Shown here: in pieces, positions 17,651 to 25,416 of the stretch | Layout of the letters: each line of letters begins with the position of its first letter | Position numbering within the stretch: the stretch's first letter is position 1 | NCBI RefSeq assembly: GCF_003609575.1 | Contig: NZ_MBTA01000001.1 | Span: forward strand, 310,001 to 374,000 | Origin: Pelobium manganitolerans | GTDB lineage: Bacteria > Bacteroidota > Bacteroidia > Sphingobacteriales > Sphingobacteriaceae | DNA length: 64,000 nt | Direction: 5' to 3' | The notes under the pieces: generated by a model | What the model saw: the letters and a program-made list of their open reading frames with translations, nothing else | Told to the model about the DNA's origin: nothing | The model's database searches: none | Program-made: the position numbers and the translations under genes

Positions 17651-18925
17651 TCAAATGCGTTCCATTTTCCCCAAACCAAAGTGAAGCACTAAAAACACAA
17701 TAAAATACCAACACCCAGCTATGGCAAAGGCATAGGTATAAGCGCTACCGCCGCTATGGGTGAGCGAATTTCCTAAAGCATAATCACTCACTGCAGCGGT
17801 GAGATAACCTACCATGCCTCCAATACCCACCACAGAAGCTGTGGATTTCTTTGGAAAAATATCTGGCACTAAACTGAATAAATTTGCCGACCATGCCTGG
17901 TGCCCGCCGGCGGCCAAAGCAATGAGCAACACCGCTACCCAGGCGTTTTGCGTTTGCGGTGCCCAAACTACGGGTAATATCAAAACTGCGGCTAGCATCA
18001 AAGCGGTTTTTCTGGCGCGATGCGTTGCTACGCCTTTTTGAATTAAAAAAGAGGAAAACCAACCACCTAAAATGCTCCCGACATCGGCTAATAAATAAAT
18101 TACGATAATAGGTAAGGCTAAGCCGGTTAATTCTAAACCGAAATTTTTGTTTAGAAAGAAGCCTCCCCAAAATAAATAGAAAAGCCATATTGCATCGGTG
18201 GTTTTGGCAAAGGCAAAAATCCATGTAGCTTTCCATTTTGTTACTTTTGCCCATGATGTTTTTTCTTCACCATCTTGCGCAAGCTGTTCTTCTTCCGTGA
18301 TGTAATTAAGTTCGCTTTCACTTAATTTGGGGTGCTTTGCAGGATGCTGATAGGTTTTAAACCAAAGTACAACCCAGACCGCACTTAATACCGAGGTCAT
18401 TAAAAAAGCATACTGCCAACGGGTACCATCATCGGCCACTAACAAACTAATGAAAAGAGGCGCCAAAATAGCTCCCACATTTGAACCCGCGTTAAACAGT
18501 CCGGTGGCGTAAGCACGTTCTTTCTTGGGGAACCATTCTGCCACGGTTTTTATAGCTGCCGGGAAATTGCCAGCTTCGCCAAAACCCAACCCTAACCGGG
18601 CTAAAGCAAAGCCTATCCATCCAACAGATTTGTTAACGAGGGCGTGCGACATCCCGAACAGCGTCCATATCACAATAGCCACCGTGTAGCCTATTTTTGT
18701 TCCGTATTTGTCAATGAAAGCGCCCATTAACAGCAATCCTACGGCATAGCCAATTTTAAAAGCAATCTGGATATTGGCATAATCCAGATCTGTCCAATGA
18801 AATACATGATTTTTTAAAGTAGGACCTAAAAACCCAATTACGCTGCGGTCCATGTAATTAATTACTGTTGCCATAAAAAGCAAGCTAAGCACCTTCCAAC
18901 GGTACTTTCCTTTTGGTTTTTCCAT
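17651..18925 (-). CDS. MFS transporter, ACS family (hexuronate/sugar-acid type)
   Basis: A 424-residue major facilitator with about 12 membrane segments. The N-terminal signature FMATVINYMDRSVIGFLGP and the segment LARLGLGFGEAGNFPAAIKTVAEWFPKKERA are typical of the anion:cation symporter family, which includes ExuT-like hexuronate and glucarate transporters. An in-frame open region extends upstream to 19300 but has no transporter features and overlaps the divergent regulator, so the ATG at 18925 (MEKPKGKYRW) is taken as the start. A 16-bp palindrome 27 bp upstream is a likely LacI-family operator. It probably imports glucuronate, galacturonate or a related sugar acid, as suggested by kdgK and KDPG aldolase nearby. 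Confidence 0.9.
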   Translation of the reverse strand: MEKPKGKYRWKVLSLLFMATVINYMDRSVIGFLGPTLKNHVFHWTDLDYANIQIAFKIGYAVGLLLMGAFIDKYGTKIGYTVAIVIWTLFGMSHALVNKSVGWIGFALARLGLGFGEAGNFPAAIKTVAEWFPKKERAYATGLFNAGSNVGAILAPLFISLLVADDGTRWQYAFLMTSVLSAVWVVLWFKTYQHPAKHPKLSESELNYITEEEQLAQDGEEKTSWAKVTKWKATWIFAFAKTTDAIWLFYLFWGGFFLNKNFGLELTGLALPIIVIYLLADVGSILGGWFSSFLIQKGVATHRARKTALMLAAVLILPVVWAPQTQNAWVAVLLIALAAGGHQAWSANLFSLVPDIFPKKSTASVVGIGGMVGYLTAAVSDYALGNSLTHSGGSAYTYAFAIAGCWYFIVFLVLHFGLGKMERI

Positions 18926-18931
18926 TTTATC

Positions 18932-18959
18932 GAAATTTAGTTTATAAGGTTTTCGCAAA
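18932..18959 (-). promoter_or_regulatory. Weak promoter candidate for the 18925 transporter
   Basis: On the minus strand TTTG (18956-18959) is followed after 16 bp by TAAATTTC (18932-18939), one mismatch from TAnnTTTG. The TTTG lies inside the palindrome at 18953-18968. Confidence 0.35.
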
Positions 18960-18968
18960 CGTTTGCGA
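18953..18968. promoter_or_regulatory. 16-bp perfect palindrome, candidate LacI-family operator
   Basis: TCGCAAACGTTTGCGA is perfectly self-complementary with a central CG, the form of LacI/GalR/PurR-type operators. It lies between the divergent MFS gene (start 18925) and the membrane regulator gene (start 19092). It covers the presumed -33 element of the transporter promoter. Confidence 0.7.
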
Positions 18969-19091
18969 TGGTAGGCAAGAAGGTGTTTGTAGCCGAAACA
19001 AAAAAGTGAATAACGGTTAATTAACTTGTTAAAAATAGCTGTTGATGAAGTATATTGCCCGCTGAAACTAGCCATCATATTTCTCTTAAAA

Positions 19092-20258
19092 ATGGACGAT
19101 AAACTCTTGGAAAGGGTTTTAGAGAGTAAGACCTTTGCACAGAAAGAAGCACAGAAAGGGTTGCTGAAATTCTTGTTTGATGCTTCTTTGCAAAAAAAAC
19201 ATTTAAAGGAAGCCGATATTGCCATCGGTTTTTTCAACCGGGCGCAGTTTGTGCCCGGCGATGATACCATTGTGAGGGTAAGCGTGCATAAACTACGCAC
19301 GCAGCTAGAAAAATATTATGCCGACGAAGGCAAAAAAGACAAGTTTATTTTAGAAATCCCACGGGGCAGCTACCTTATTGCGATAAAAGAAAAGCCACGC
19401 AAGTTAGGCGCAAAAAAGCCTTTAAGAAATCCGGTAGTTTGGGCGCTGGCAATTATTGCAGCAGGTTCTGTTTTGGTAAACCTTTATTTATTTTCTACTT
19501 CACAGAAAGCTAGGCATTATAATAATGTGATTTGGGGCGATTACCTAAAGGCACAAAGCCCGGTTTTTATCACCTTGGGCAACCCCTTTTTCTTCCATGT
19601 AAAGCAAGCTGGCGGTAAAGACTGGATGGTAAGGGATTTGGAGATAAACTCTAAAGATGAGCTGGCAAAAGCTCAGCAAATTCACCTGCAAGAACCAAAA
19701 AATGATATATCTGAGCTAAACTACCCCTATTTTTCGCGAAATAATTTATGGCCTTTGCCAAACTTAATAGGTTTTTTTGCGAAAGCAGATAAAGAAGTCA
19801 GGTTGCAAACCTTGTCTGAATCCAATATTGATGATATCAAAAATAACGACGTCATTTTTATAGCCAACATCAACTCTTTTGGGTGGATGGATAAGTTTTT
19901 GTCTAAATCGCACATTAGCATCAGCGCGCATCCGCGCAGTATTTCTTATATCCAGGGTGAGAGGAAGAAAACGTTGCAGGTGCCCGAAGTGGTAAAAGGC
20001 AATTATGTTGATTATGCTTTCATCGTAAAAACTGCCGGGCCTAACAATAATTTAATAACGCTCATGGGCGATTTCCACGCCACAGGTCTGCGCGGACTTA
20101 CCAGCTTTATCAATAACAGCAAAGTTTGGAAAGTAAAAAGCTCGGAAATTACTAAACGTTATGGAGCATTCCCTACCTATTTTGAGATGCTGGTAAAAGT
20201 AACCAGTTATAACTATTCTGATTTTGATACCGAGCTGATTTATTTTAAGCAATTATAA
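19092..20258 (+). CDS. Membrane-anchored winged-helix-like regulator candidate
   Basis: A 388-residue protein I cannot assign to a named family with certainty. Residues 1-100 are cytoplasmic. The segment VRVSVHKLRTQLEKYYADEG followed by FILEIPRGSYL (about 61-95) resembles the winged-helix domain of CadC/ToxR-like one-component regulators. Residues 114-134 form a single membrane helix. The remaining 250 residues would be the sensor part outside the cytoplasm. An upstream in-frame ATG at 19026 is less likely than MDDKLLERVL at 19092. It is divergent from an ACS transporter and convergent with a second one, so control of sugar-acid uptake is a reasonable inference. Confidence 0.65.
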   Translation: MDDKLLERVLESKTFAQKEAQKGLLKFLFDASLQKKHLKEADIAIGFFNRAQFVPGDDTIVRVSVHKLRTQLEKYYADEGKKDKFILEIPRGSYLIAIKEKPRKLGAKKPLRNPVVWALAIIAAGSVLVNLYLFSTSQKARHYNNVIWGDYLKAQSPVFITLGNPFFFHVKQAGGKDWMVRDLEINSKDELAKAQQIHLQEPKNDISELNYPYFSRNNLWPLPNLIGFFAKADKEVRLQTLSESNIDDIKNNDVIFIANINSFGWMDKFLSKSHISISAHPRSISYIQGERKKTLQVPEVVKGNYVDYAFIVKTAGPNNNLITLMGDFHATGLRGLTSFINNSKVWKVKSSEITKRYGAFPTYFEMLVKVTSYNYSDFDTELIYFKQL

Positions 20259-20260
20259 AA

Positions 20261-20289
20261 AAAGCCGGGGATTAAAAATCCCCGGCTTT
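20261..20289. terminator. Bidirectional hairpin terminator
   Basis: A perfect 12-bp stem AAAGCCGGGGAT (20261-20272) and ATCCCCGGCTTT (20278-20289) with a 5-nt loop lies between convergent genes. Flanking A and T runs allow termination in both directions. Confidence 0.9.
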
Positions 20290-20311
20290 ACTATCTAATA
20301 TGAGCTATTGC

Positions 20312-21877
20312 TTATAAATCTGTAATCGGTTTGTATTTAGGCACCAAAGCCTTCATTACCGCCCAGCCAATTAAATAACATACCCCGCATACGCAAAATA
20401 TAATCATATAACCGCTGTTAATCCCGTTTACTACTTCTTGCCCAGAGGCAGCTAAAGACTTCAAGAACGCGTCCAAGTTAGGGCTGTTTTGTGCTTTTAA
20501 GAAAGCCTCTCTGCTTGCTTCGTTTTGCAGCTCCGGATATTTCTCCAGCAAATTTTGGCCGTTAACGGTACTCCAGTTACGTTGCGAAAAATCGAACAGT
20601 AAACCCGAGCCTTTATTAATTAACGTAGAGCCGATACCACCAGCTAAACCACCGATACCGGTAATGGTCGCAATAGCTTTTTTAGGAAACATATCGCCTA
20701 CGGTAGTAAAAATATTGGCGGACCATGACTGGTGCGCTGCACCTGCAATACCGATGATGATTACCGGCAACCAGTAAGATACGTGTCCTAAGGGTTGCGC
20801 TACCAAAGCTAACAACGGGAAAAAGGCAAAAATCAACATCGCTTTCATTCTTCCGGCATACGGGTGCATCCCTTTTTTCTCCACAAAATAGGTTGGCAAC
20901 CAGCCACCACCAATAGATAATAAGGTAATGGCATACAGGATAAACAAAGGGAAAGCCGCTTGTGTAGAGTCCATTCCGTAAACCGAGCTTAAATAAGCCG
21001 GTGTCCAAAATAAGAAAAACCACCATACGCCGTCCGTCATAAACTTACCAAAAGCAAAAGCCCAAGTTTGGTTGTACTGGAAGCACTTCCACAAAGAAAC
21101 TTTAGTTTTAGTTTCAGCAACGTAACCTTCTAACTTACTGTCCGCAATTTCATCTTGGTTAATGTATTCCAGCTCATGTTCGTTAACACGGCGATGCTTT
21201 TCGGGTTTGTCATACATAAATACCCAAAAGCCCATCCATACAAAACCTAATGCACCGATAATGATGAAAGACATTTCCCATCCATACCAATCTGCAATAA
21301 ACGGAATAGTTAGTGGAGCCGCCAAAGCGCCCACTGTAGCACCGGCATTAAAGATACTGGTAGAAAAAGCACGGTCTTTTTTCGGGAAATACTCTGCAGT
21401 AGCTTTAATAGCGGCCGGAAAGTTTCCAGCCTCGCCCACTGCTAATACAAAACGTGCAAATATAAATAAGGTAACACTTACAGAAATTACCAATCCCGTA
21501 TCGTTGACCAGGCGGATAGCCTCTTTTGCGCCTTCAAAACCTACAAACCAGTTTCCGGTGGTGATACCCGAGGTGGCAATACCGCAAAAAGCGTGTAAAC
21601 AAGCACCTACAGACCAAACACCAATTGCCCAAAGGAACCCCTTTTTGGTGTCCATCCAGTCCACAAAACGGCCTGCTACTAATAAAGAAACGGCATAAAA
21701 AAGAGAGAATAACGCGGTAATGTTACCGTAATCGTCATTTGTCCAGTGAAACTCAGGCGCTATAAAGTCTTTCCAAGTTAAGGAAAGCACCTGCCTGTCC
21801 ATGTAGTTAATGGTGGTTGCAAAAAATAAAAGCGCACAGATTGTCCATCTGTAGCTCGTCATTTTTCCTTTCGTCAT
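20312..21877 (-). CDS. MFS transporter, ACS family (ExuT-like)
   Basis: A 521-residue major facilitator of the anion:cation symporter family. The N-terminus ATTINYMDRQVLSLTWKDFI and the segment FVLAVGEAGNFPAAIKATAEYFPKKDRA resemble hexuronate transporters and the neighbouring 17651-18925 protein. It is about 100 residues longer than that paralogue. Much of the excess is a hydrophilic insert of about 65 residues before the last membrane helix (NWSTVNGQNLLEKYPELQNE through GQEVVNGINSGY), and there is also a longer early loop. It lies 3 bp after the KDPG aldolase gene in the same direction, so they form an operon. Import of a hexuronate or 2-keto-3-deoxygluconate is the likely role. Confidence 0.92.
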   Translation of the reverse strand: MTKGKMTSYRWTICALLFFATTINYMDRQVLSLTWKDFIAPEFHWTNDDYGNITALFSLFYAVSLLVAGRFVDWMDTKKGFLWAIGVWSVGACLHAFCGIATSGITTGNWFVGFEGAKEAIRLVNDTGLVISVSVTLFIFARFVLAVGEAGNFPAAIKATAEYFPKKDRAFSTSIFNAGATVGALAAPLTIPFIADWYGWEMSFIIIGALGFVWMGFWVFMYDKPEKHRRVNEHELEYINQDEIADSKLEGYVAETKTKVSLWKCFQYNQTWAFAFGKFMTDGVWWFFLFWTPAYLSSVYGMDSTQAAFPLFILYAITLLSIGGGWLPTYFVEKKGMHPYAGRMKAMLIFAFFPLLALVAQPLGHVSYWLPVIIIGIAGAAHQSWSANIFTTVGDMFPKKAIATITGIGGLAGGIGSTLINKGSGLLFDFSQRNWSTVNGQNLLEKYPELQNEASREAFLKAQNSPNLDAFLKSLAASGQEVVNGINSGYMIIFCVCGVCYLIGWAVMKALVPKYKPITDL

Positions 21878-21880
21878 GAT

Positions 21881-22543
21881 TTATTTTTTAATTGATTTAA
21901 TTACGGCAAGCACCTCCTTGGTGTTTTTCGCCAATAGCTCATAATTAGAGTTTTCCATAATGTCTTTGCTAATCAGCTTACTGCCCATACCTACGGCACA
22001 AACACCCGCTTTAAACCAGCTTGCAATATTTGCCTCGCTTAAATCAACACCGCCTGTAGGCATAAACAGCTGGCCTCTAAATAATTCTTTGATAGATGAG
22101 ATAAACTCTTGGCCTAAAATATTTGCCGGGAAAATCTTAATTAAGCCAGCTTCGTATTTTTGTGCCAAGGCAATTTCTGTCGGCGTCATACAGCCCGGAA
22201 TCCATAAAATGCCTGCTTTGTTAATTAACTCCGCAACTTCCGGAACCACAATTGGACAAACAATAAAATCCGCACCGGCATCAATAAATTGTTGTGCCTC
22301 TTCTGTAGTTTTAATGGTACCAATACCCAGTTTAAGCTCGGGCATTGATGTTTTTGCCACCTCTTTTAATTTTTTAAAGTTGGCAAGCGCCTCTTTTCCT
22401 CTATTGGTGTACTCAATTACACGTACGCCGGCATCATAAACAGTTTGTGTTAGCTCAACACTTTTTTGTTCATCAGCATGGAAAAATAAAGGAAGCATAC
22501 CTTGGTCGGTAATTGCCTTAAGAAGCATAGATTTTGTATCCAT
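21881..22543 (-). CDS. eda: 2-dehydro-3-deoxyphosphogluconate (KDPG) aldolase / KHG aldolase
   Basis: A 220-residue class I aldolase that splits KDPG into pyruvate and glyceraldehyde-3-phosphate. The (beta/alpha)8 barrel shows the Glu-containing EYTNRG segment (about residues 45-50), GIGTIKTTEEAQQFIDAGADFIVCP, and the Schiff-base Lys in IKIFPAN (about 134-140), followed by PTGGV. The gene is upstream of the ExuT-like transporter and divergent from kdgK across 216 bp. The trio forms the last part of hexuronate catabolism. The gene symbol is by family and the bacterial name may differ. Confidence 0.93.
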   Translation of the reverse strand: MDTKSMLLKAITDQGMLPLFFHADEQKSVELTQTVYDAGVRVIEYTNRGKEALANFKKLKEVAKTSMPELKLGIGTIKTTEEAQQFIDAGADFIVCPIVVPEVAELINKAGILWIPGCMTPTEIALAQKYEAGLIKIFPANILGQEFISSIKELFRGQLFMPTGGVDLSEANIASWFKAGVCAVGMGSKLISKDIMENSNYELLAKNTKEVLAVIKSIKK

Positions 22544-22632
22544 TTTTTAAAAATATTAGGTTTTTTATTAAAAAGATAACTAATGTAGAGATTAAAAGGC
22601 AATTACCGGCAATCCAGGCCTTATTAATTTAC

Positions 22633-22644
22633 GCAATCGATACC
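22633..22644. promoter_or_regulatory. Degenerate LacI-type operator candidate between eda and kdgK
   Basis: GCAATCGATACC resembles the perfect palindrome GCAATCGATTGC at the xyl locus (43861-43872), with the right half-site diverged at two positions. It is placed between divergent sugar-acid genes. Confidence 0.3.
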
Positions 22645-22687
22645 GATGATTTTTAGGTAAAAAATCTTTTTAAGTGGGCATTAAGTG

Positions 22688-22695
22688 TACTTTTG
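22688..22695 (+). promoter_or_regulatory. Candidate -7 element of kdgK
   Basis: TACTTTTG matches TAnnTTTG and lies 64 bp before the kdgK ATG. A T-rich stretch, but no exact TTTG, lies at the -33 distance. Confidence 0.4.
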
Positions 22696-22759
22696 ATTTC
22701 TTATAGCTAGCAATTTTTACAAACCAAATATTTTTTATTTACTAAACAATAGCAAAGCG

Positions 22760-23785
22760 ATGTCAAAAAAAGTCGTAACCCTTGGAGAGATCATGATGCG
22801 ATTATCTACTCCAGATTTCAAAAGATTTGTGCAGAGTGATACATTCGATGTAACATACGGAGGCGGTGAGGCCAACGTAGCGGCTGCCTTATGCAACTAT
22901 GGTTTAAACGGAACATTTGTTTCTAAAGTGCCTGATACCGCAATCGGACAAGCGGCTATCAACCACTTACGCCGTTACGGTGTGGATACAAAACATGTAG
23001 CCAGAGGTGGTAAAAGATTAGGAATTTACTTCTTAGAAACCGGTGCTTCTATGAGAGCTTCGCAGGTAATTTATGACCGTGCGGATGCGTCTATCGCAGA
23101 GGCTGATGCTTCTGAATTTGATTGGGATGCTATTTTTGAAGGTGCAGATTGGTTCCACACAACCGGTATTACACCTGCGCTAAGCGATAAATCTGCTGCT
23201 TTAACTTTGGCCGCCTTAAAAGCCGCTAAAGAAAGAGGCGTAACCACCAGTATCGACCTTAACTACCGTAAAAAACTGTGGAGTAAAGAAAAAGCACAAA
23301 AAGTGATGACCGAGCTTTGCCAGTATGTTGACGTTTGTATCGGTAACGAAGAAGATGCAGAAACCAGCTTAGGCTTTGTGAGCAAAGGTACAGACGTAAC
23401 CAAAGGAGAACTAAACCTTGACGGTTTTAAAGACGTTTGCAAGCAGATGAAAGAAAAATTCAACTTTAAATACATCGCATCAACCCTTAGAGAAAGCCAC
23501 AGTGCTTCTGATAACGGATGGAGTGCTTTAGTGTACGATGGTAACGAATTCCACCACACTAAAGAGTACAATGTACGTATTGTTGACCGTGTAGGTAGTG
23601 GCGACTCTTTCGCTAGCGGTTTCATTTTTGGTTTAGTAACCGGAAAATCAATGAAAGACGCAGCAGAATTTGGTGTTGCAGCTTCTGCATTAAAACACAC
23701 CATCCCTGGCGATTTAAACCACGCTACACTTTCTGATGTGGAAGGTTTAGTAGGTGGCGACGGTTCTGGCCGTGTACAGCGATAA
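22760..23785 (+). CDS. kdgK: 2-keto-3-deoxygluconate kinase (PfkB family)
   Basis: A 341-residue PfkB/ribokinase-type sugar kinase that phosphorylates 2-keto-3-deoxygluconate to KDPG. The N-terminal substrate loop TYGGGEANVAAALCNYG (about residues 33-49) and the C-terminal signature DRVGSGDSFASGFIFG (about 276-291, catalytic Asp in GSGD) are clear. Adjacency to KDPG aldolase and ACS transporters supports the assignment over other PfkB sugars. It ends about 100 bp before a strong hairpin. Confidence 0.92.
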   Translation: MSKKVVTLGEIMMRLSTPDFKRFVQSDTFDVTYGGGEANVAAALCNYGLNGTFVSKVPDTAIGQAAINHLRRYGVDTKHVARGGKRLGIYFLETGASMRASQVIYDRADASIAEADASEFDWDAIFEGADWFHTTGITPALSDKSAALTLAALKAAKERGVTTSIDLNYRKKLWSKEKAQKVMTELCQYVDVCIGNEEDAETSLGFVSKGTDVTKGELNLDGFKDVCKQMKEKFNFKYIASTLRESHSASDNGWSALVYDGNEFHHTKEYNVRIVDRVGSGDSFASGFIFGLVTGKSMKDAAEFGVAASALKHTIPGDLNHATLSDVEGLVGGDGSGRVQR

Positions 23786-23789
23786 TAAA

Positions 23790-23834
23790 AGTTCATTAGT
23801 TAATTAGTTCATTAAGTTCATCAGCTGAATTAGT
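23790..23834 (+). repeat. Degenerate octamer tract, left arm
   Basis: Units close to GTTCATTA repeat (GTTCATTA, GTTAATTA, GTTCATTA, then AGTTCAT). The same sequence family appears inverted at 24012-24118. Confidence 0.55.
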
Positions 23835-23885
23835 ATACAGGCCAGTGGGCAATTAGTGAAAAATTAAACGCTATTAAACAAAAGA

Positions 23886-23925
23886 AAAAGTCCATAATCA
23901 ATATTTGATTCATGGACTTTTTTTT
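23886..23925 (+). terminator. Rho-independent terminator downstream of kdgK
   Basis: The stem AAAAGTCCATAATCAA (23886-23901) pairs with TTGATT, a bulged C, and ATGGACTTTT (to 23921), with a TAT loop, and ends in a T8 run. Confidence 0.88.
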
Positions 23926-24011
23926 GGATATTGATAAAACGCTTTTAGTTAAATAAGTTTGAATGTGTGAAGTATAGAAGATACCGATCGACTACTTGCC
24001 ACTATACAAAT

Positions 24012-24118
24012 CCCTAATGAACCAATGACCAATGAACTAAATAGCCACAACGAAAATCCCCTAATGAACTAATCACCGTTACGCAATCCCTAACAAACTA
24101 ACCCCTAACAAACTAACA
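24012..24118 (-). repeat. Degenerate octamer tract, right arm (inverted)
   Basis: The minus strand carries units such as GTTCATTG, GGTCATTG, GTTCATTA and later two copies of a GTTAGTTTGTTAGGG-like unit. The right end (CCCTAACAAACTAA twice) abuts the start of the YhcH-family gene. There is no coding potential. With 23790-23834 it forms an inverted pair around the kdgK terminator. Confidence 0.55.
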
Positions 24119-24120
24119 AC

Positions 24121-24570
24121 ATGATTATAGACACTTTAGCAAACGCAGAAAAATACATTGGTGTGCATCCGCTTTTTGCGCAGGCATTTCAGTACATTAA
24201 AAGCACCGATTTAGCAACAATTGAAGTAGGCAAATACGAGATAGCCGACGGTTTAAAGGCCATTGTTTCTGATAAGCCAGGAATGACTGCCGAAGAATCT
24301 GAAGCTAAGTTTGAGTGCCACAACAATAATATCGATATCCAGGTTTGCATCCGTGGCACAGAGCATATCGGTTGGAAAACCAGAAACGAGTGCAAAGACC
24401 AAAAAGGCGAATACAACCCAGAAAAAGATGTGTTGTTTTACAACGATAAGCCCACCATGCAGTTTACACTTAACGACAATCAATTTGTAGTGTTTTTTCC
24501 AGAAGACGTACATGCACCTATGATTGGCGAAGGCAACATCAAAAAAATGGTGGTGAAGGTGCGCAAATAA
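24121..24570 (+). CDS. YhcH/YjgK/YiaL family protein (DUF386)
   Basis: A 149-residue cupin-like protein of the YhcH/YjgK/YiaL family. Conserved features are CHNNNIDIQVCIRGTEHIGW (about residues 61-80) and the C-terminal FVVFFPEDVHAPMIGEG (about 121-137), which holds metal-binding His and Glu. Relatives are found in sialic acid, ulosonate and beta-galactoside operons and may handle sugar anomers or sugar acids. Position after kdgK fits a sugar-acid role. The gene starts directly at the end of the octamer tract. Confidence 0.9.
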   Translation: MIIDTLANAEKYIGVHPLFAQAFQYIKSTDLATIEVGKYEIADGLKAIVSDKPGMTAEESEAKFECHNNNIDIQVCIRGTEHIGWKTRNECKDQKGEYNPEKDVLFYNDKPTMQFTLNDNQFVVFFPEDVHAPMIGEGNIKKMVVKVRK

Positions 24571-24590
24571 GTTGCGCCCGCTAAAAGCAA

Positions 24591-24628
24591 AAAAACCGAT
24601 GGCTTTGTTTATTGCCACCGGTTTTTTT
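24591..24628 (+). terminator. Hairpin terminator after the YhcH-family gene
   Basis: AAAAACCGATGGC pairs with GCCACCGGTTTTT (one A-C mismatch) around a 10-nt loop, with T7 at the end. It lies between convergent genes. Confidence 0.85.
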
Positions 24629-24644
24629 ATGCGGTTTTTTGCCG

Positions 24645-25325
24645 TTAAAAGGTATAGCCTAAGCTTATGCCGGCATAATAAGGGATAAAGCCACTGCTGT
24701 TAAAAACAGGGGTAAAGCCACCCCTAAAAGAAAAGCCACTATTTACCGGCTGTAAACGGTACATAAAGGCCATTGTGCCAATTACGGTACTGCCACTTCC
24801 AAAAATTTCGCTGTCGCTGTTTTCATCTAAACTGGCGTAGGTTGCACCCAAGCCTATCTCAAAAAAGTTTTTGCCGTCGCCTAAAAGGTAATTCAATGAA
24901 ACAGGTAAGGTAAATAAAGTTACGCCATCGGCGCCAAGCAAACCGAAGCCCACCCGGCCGCCTATACCATTACGTTTTTTGCTAAAACGCGTATCGTAAT
25001 TTGCGGTAAATAATAAGCCTTGTGCGCCAATTTCTACAAATACGTTTTGCGCCCGTTTTCCGTCGGCAACTTTACTTTTCGAATCAGTAATCGTAAAACT
25101 GTCGCTTGTTCCGTTCTCGTAAATAATTTTGCTTACCGCAGATTTATAAATATTGTACTGTGGACCGTTTAGGTTATTAAACAGTTTATATTTAATTTCT
25201 TGGTTACCAATTTCTAAAACTTTTGCTTCGATAACTTCGCCGTCGGTTCTGTAAATTTTGTCTTGTGCCAATAAGCTGAACGGAGTTAAAAGTAATAATG
25301 CAAGTAATGGTTTTATGATTTTCAT
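24645..25325 (-). CDS. Secreted beta-rich protein, probable outer-membrane beta-barrel
   Basis: A 226-residue protein with a Sec signal peptide (MKIIKPLLALLLLTPFSLLAQ, cleavage near residue 20). Residues 21-70 form a small domain (DKIYRTDGEVIEAKVLEIGNQEIKYKLFNN) seen at the N-terminus of many Bacteroidota envelope proteins. The rest alternates polar and hydrophobic residues and ends in an aromatic residue (GISLGYTF), as expected for an outer-membrane barrel. The start 25325 is chosen over 25346 because it begins the signal peptide. Function unknown. Confidence 0.75.
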   Translation of the reverse strand: MKIIKPLLALLLLTPFSLLAQDKIYRTDGEVIEAKVLEIGNQEIKYKLFNNLNGPQYNIYKSAVSKIIYENGTSDSFTITDSKSKVADGKRAQNVFVEIGAQGLLFTANYDTRFSKKRNGIGGRVGFGLLGADGVTLFTLPVSLNYLLGDGKNFFEIGLGATYASLDENSDSEIFGSGSTVIGTMAFMYRLQPVNSGFSFRGGFTPVFNSSGFIPYYAGISLGYTF

Positions 25326-25363
25326 TGACGTTGGTTTTTTAGTCAATGATAAATAAAAAAAAT

Positions 25364-25401
25364 AATAAAGCCCTGCTTTCTATCGAAAACAGGGCTTTAT
25401 T
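25364..25401 (-). terminator. Hairpin terminator after glgC
   Basis: A perfect 12-bp stem AATAAAGCCCTG (25364-25375) and CAGGGCTTTATT (25390-25401), with an A-rich flank on the left that reads as T run on the minus strand. Confidence 0.9.
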
Positions 25402-25416
25402 GCTTAAAATGATCGT

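Noticed and set aside
18926-19300. N-terminal extension of the MFS transporter to 19300
   Set aside because: It lacks transporter features, spans the operator and overlaps the divergent regulator gene; the start at 18925 matches the family.
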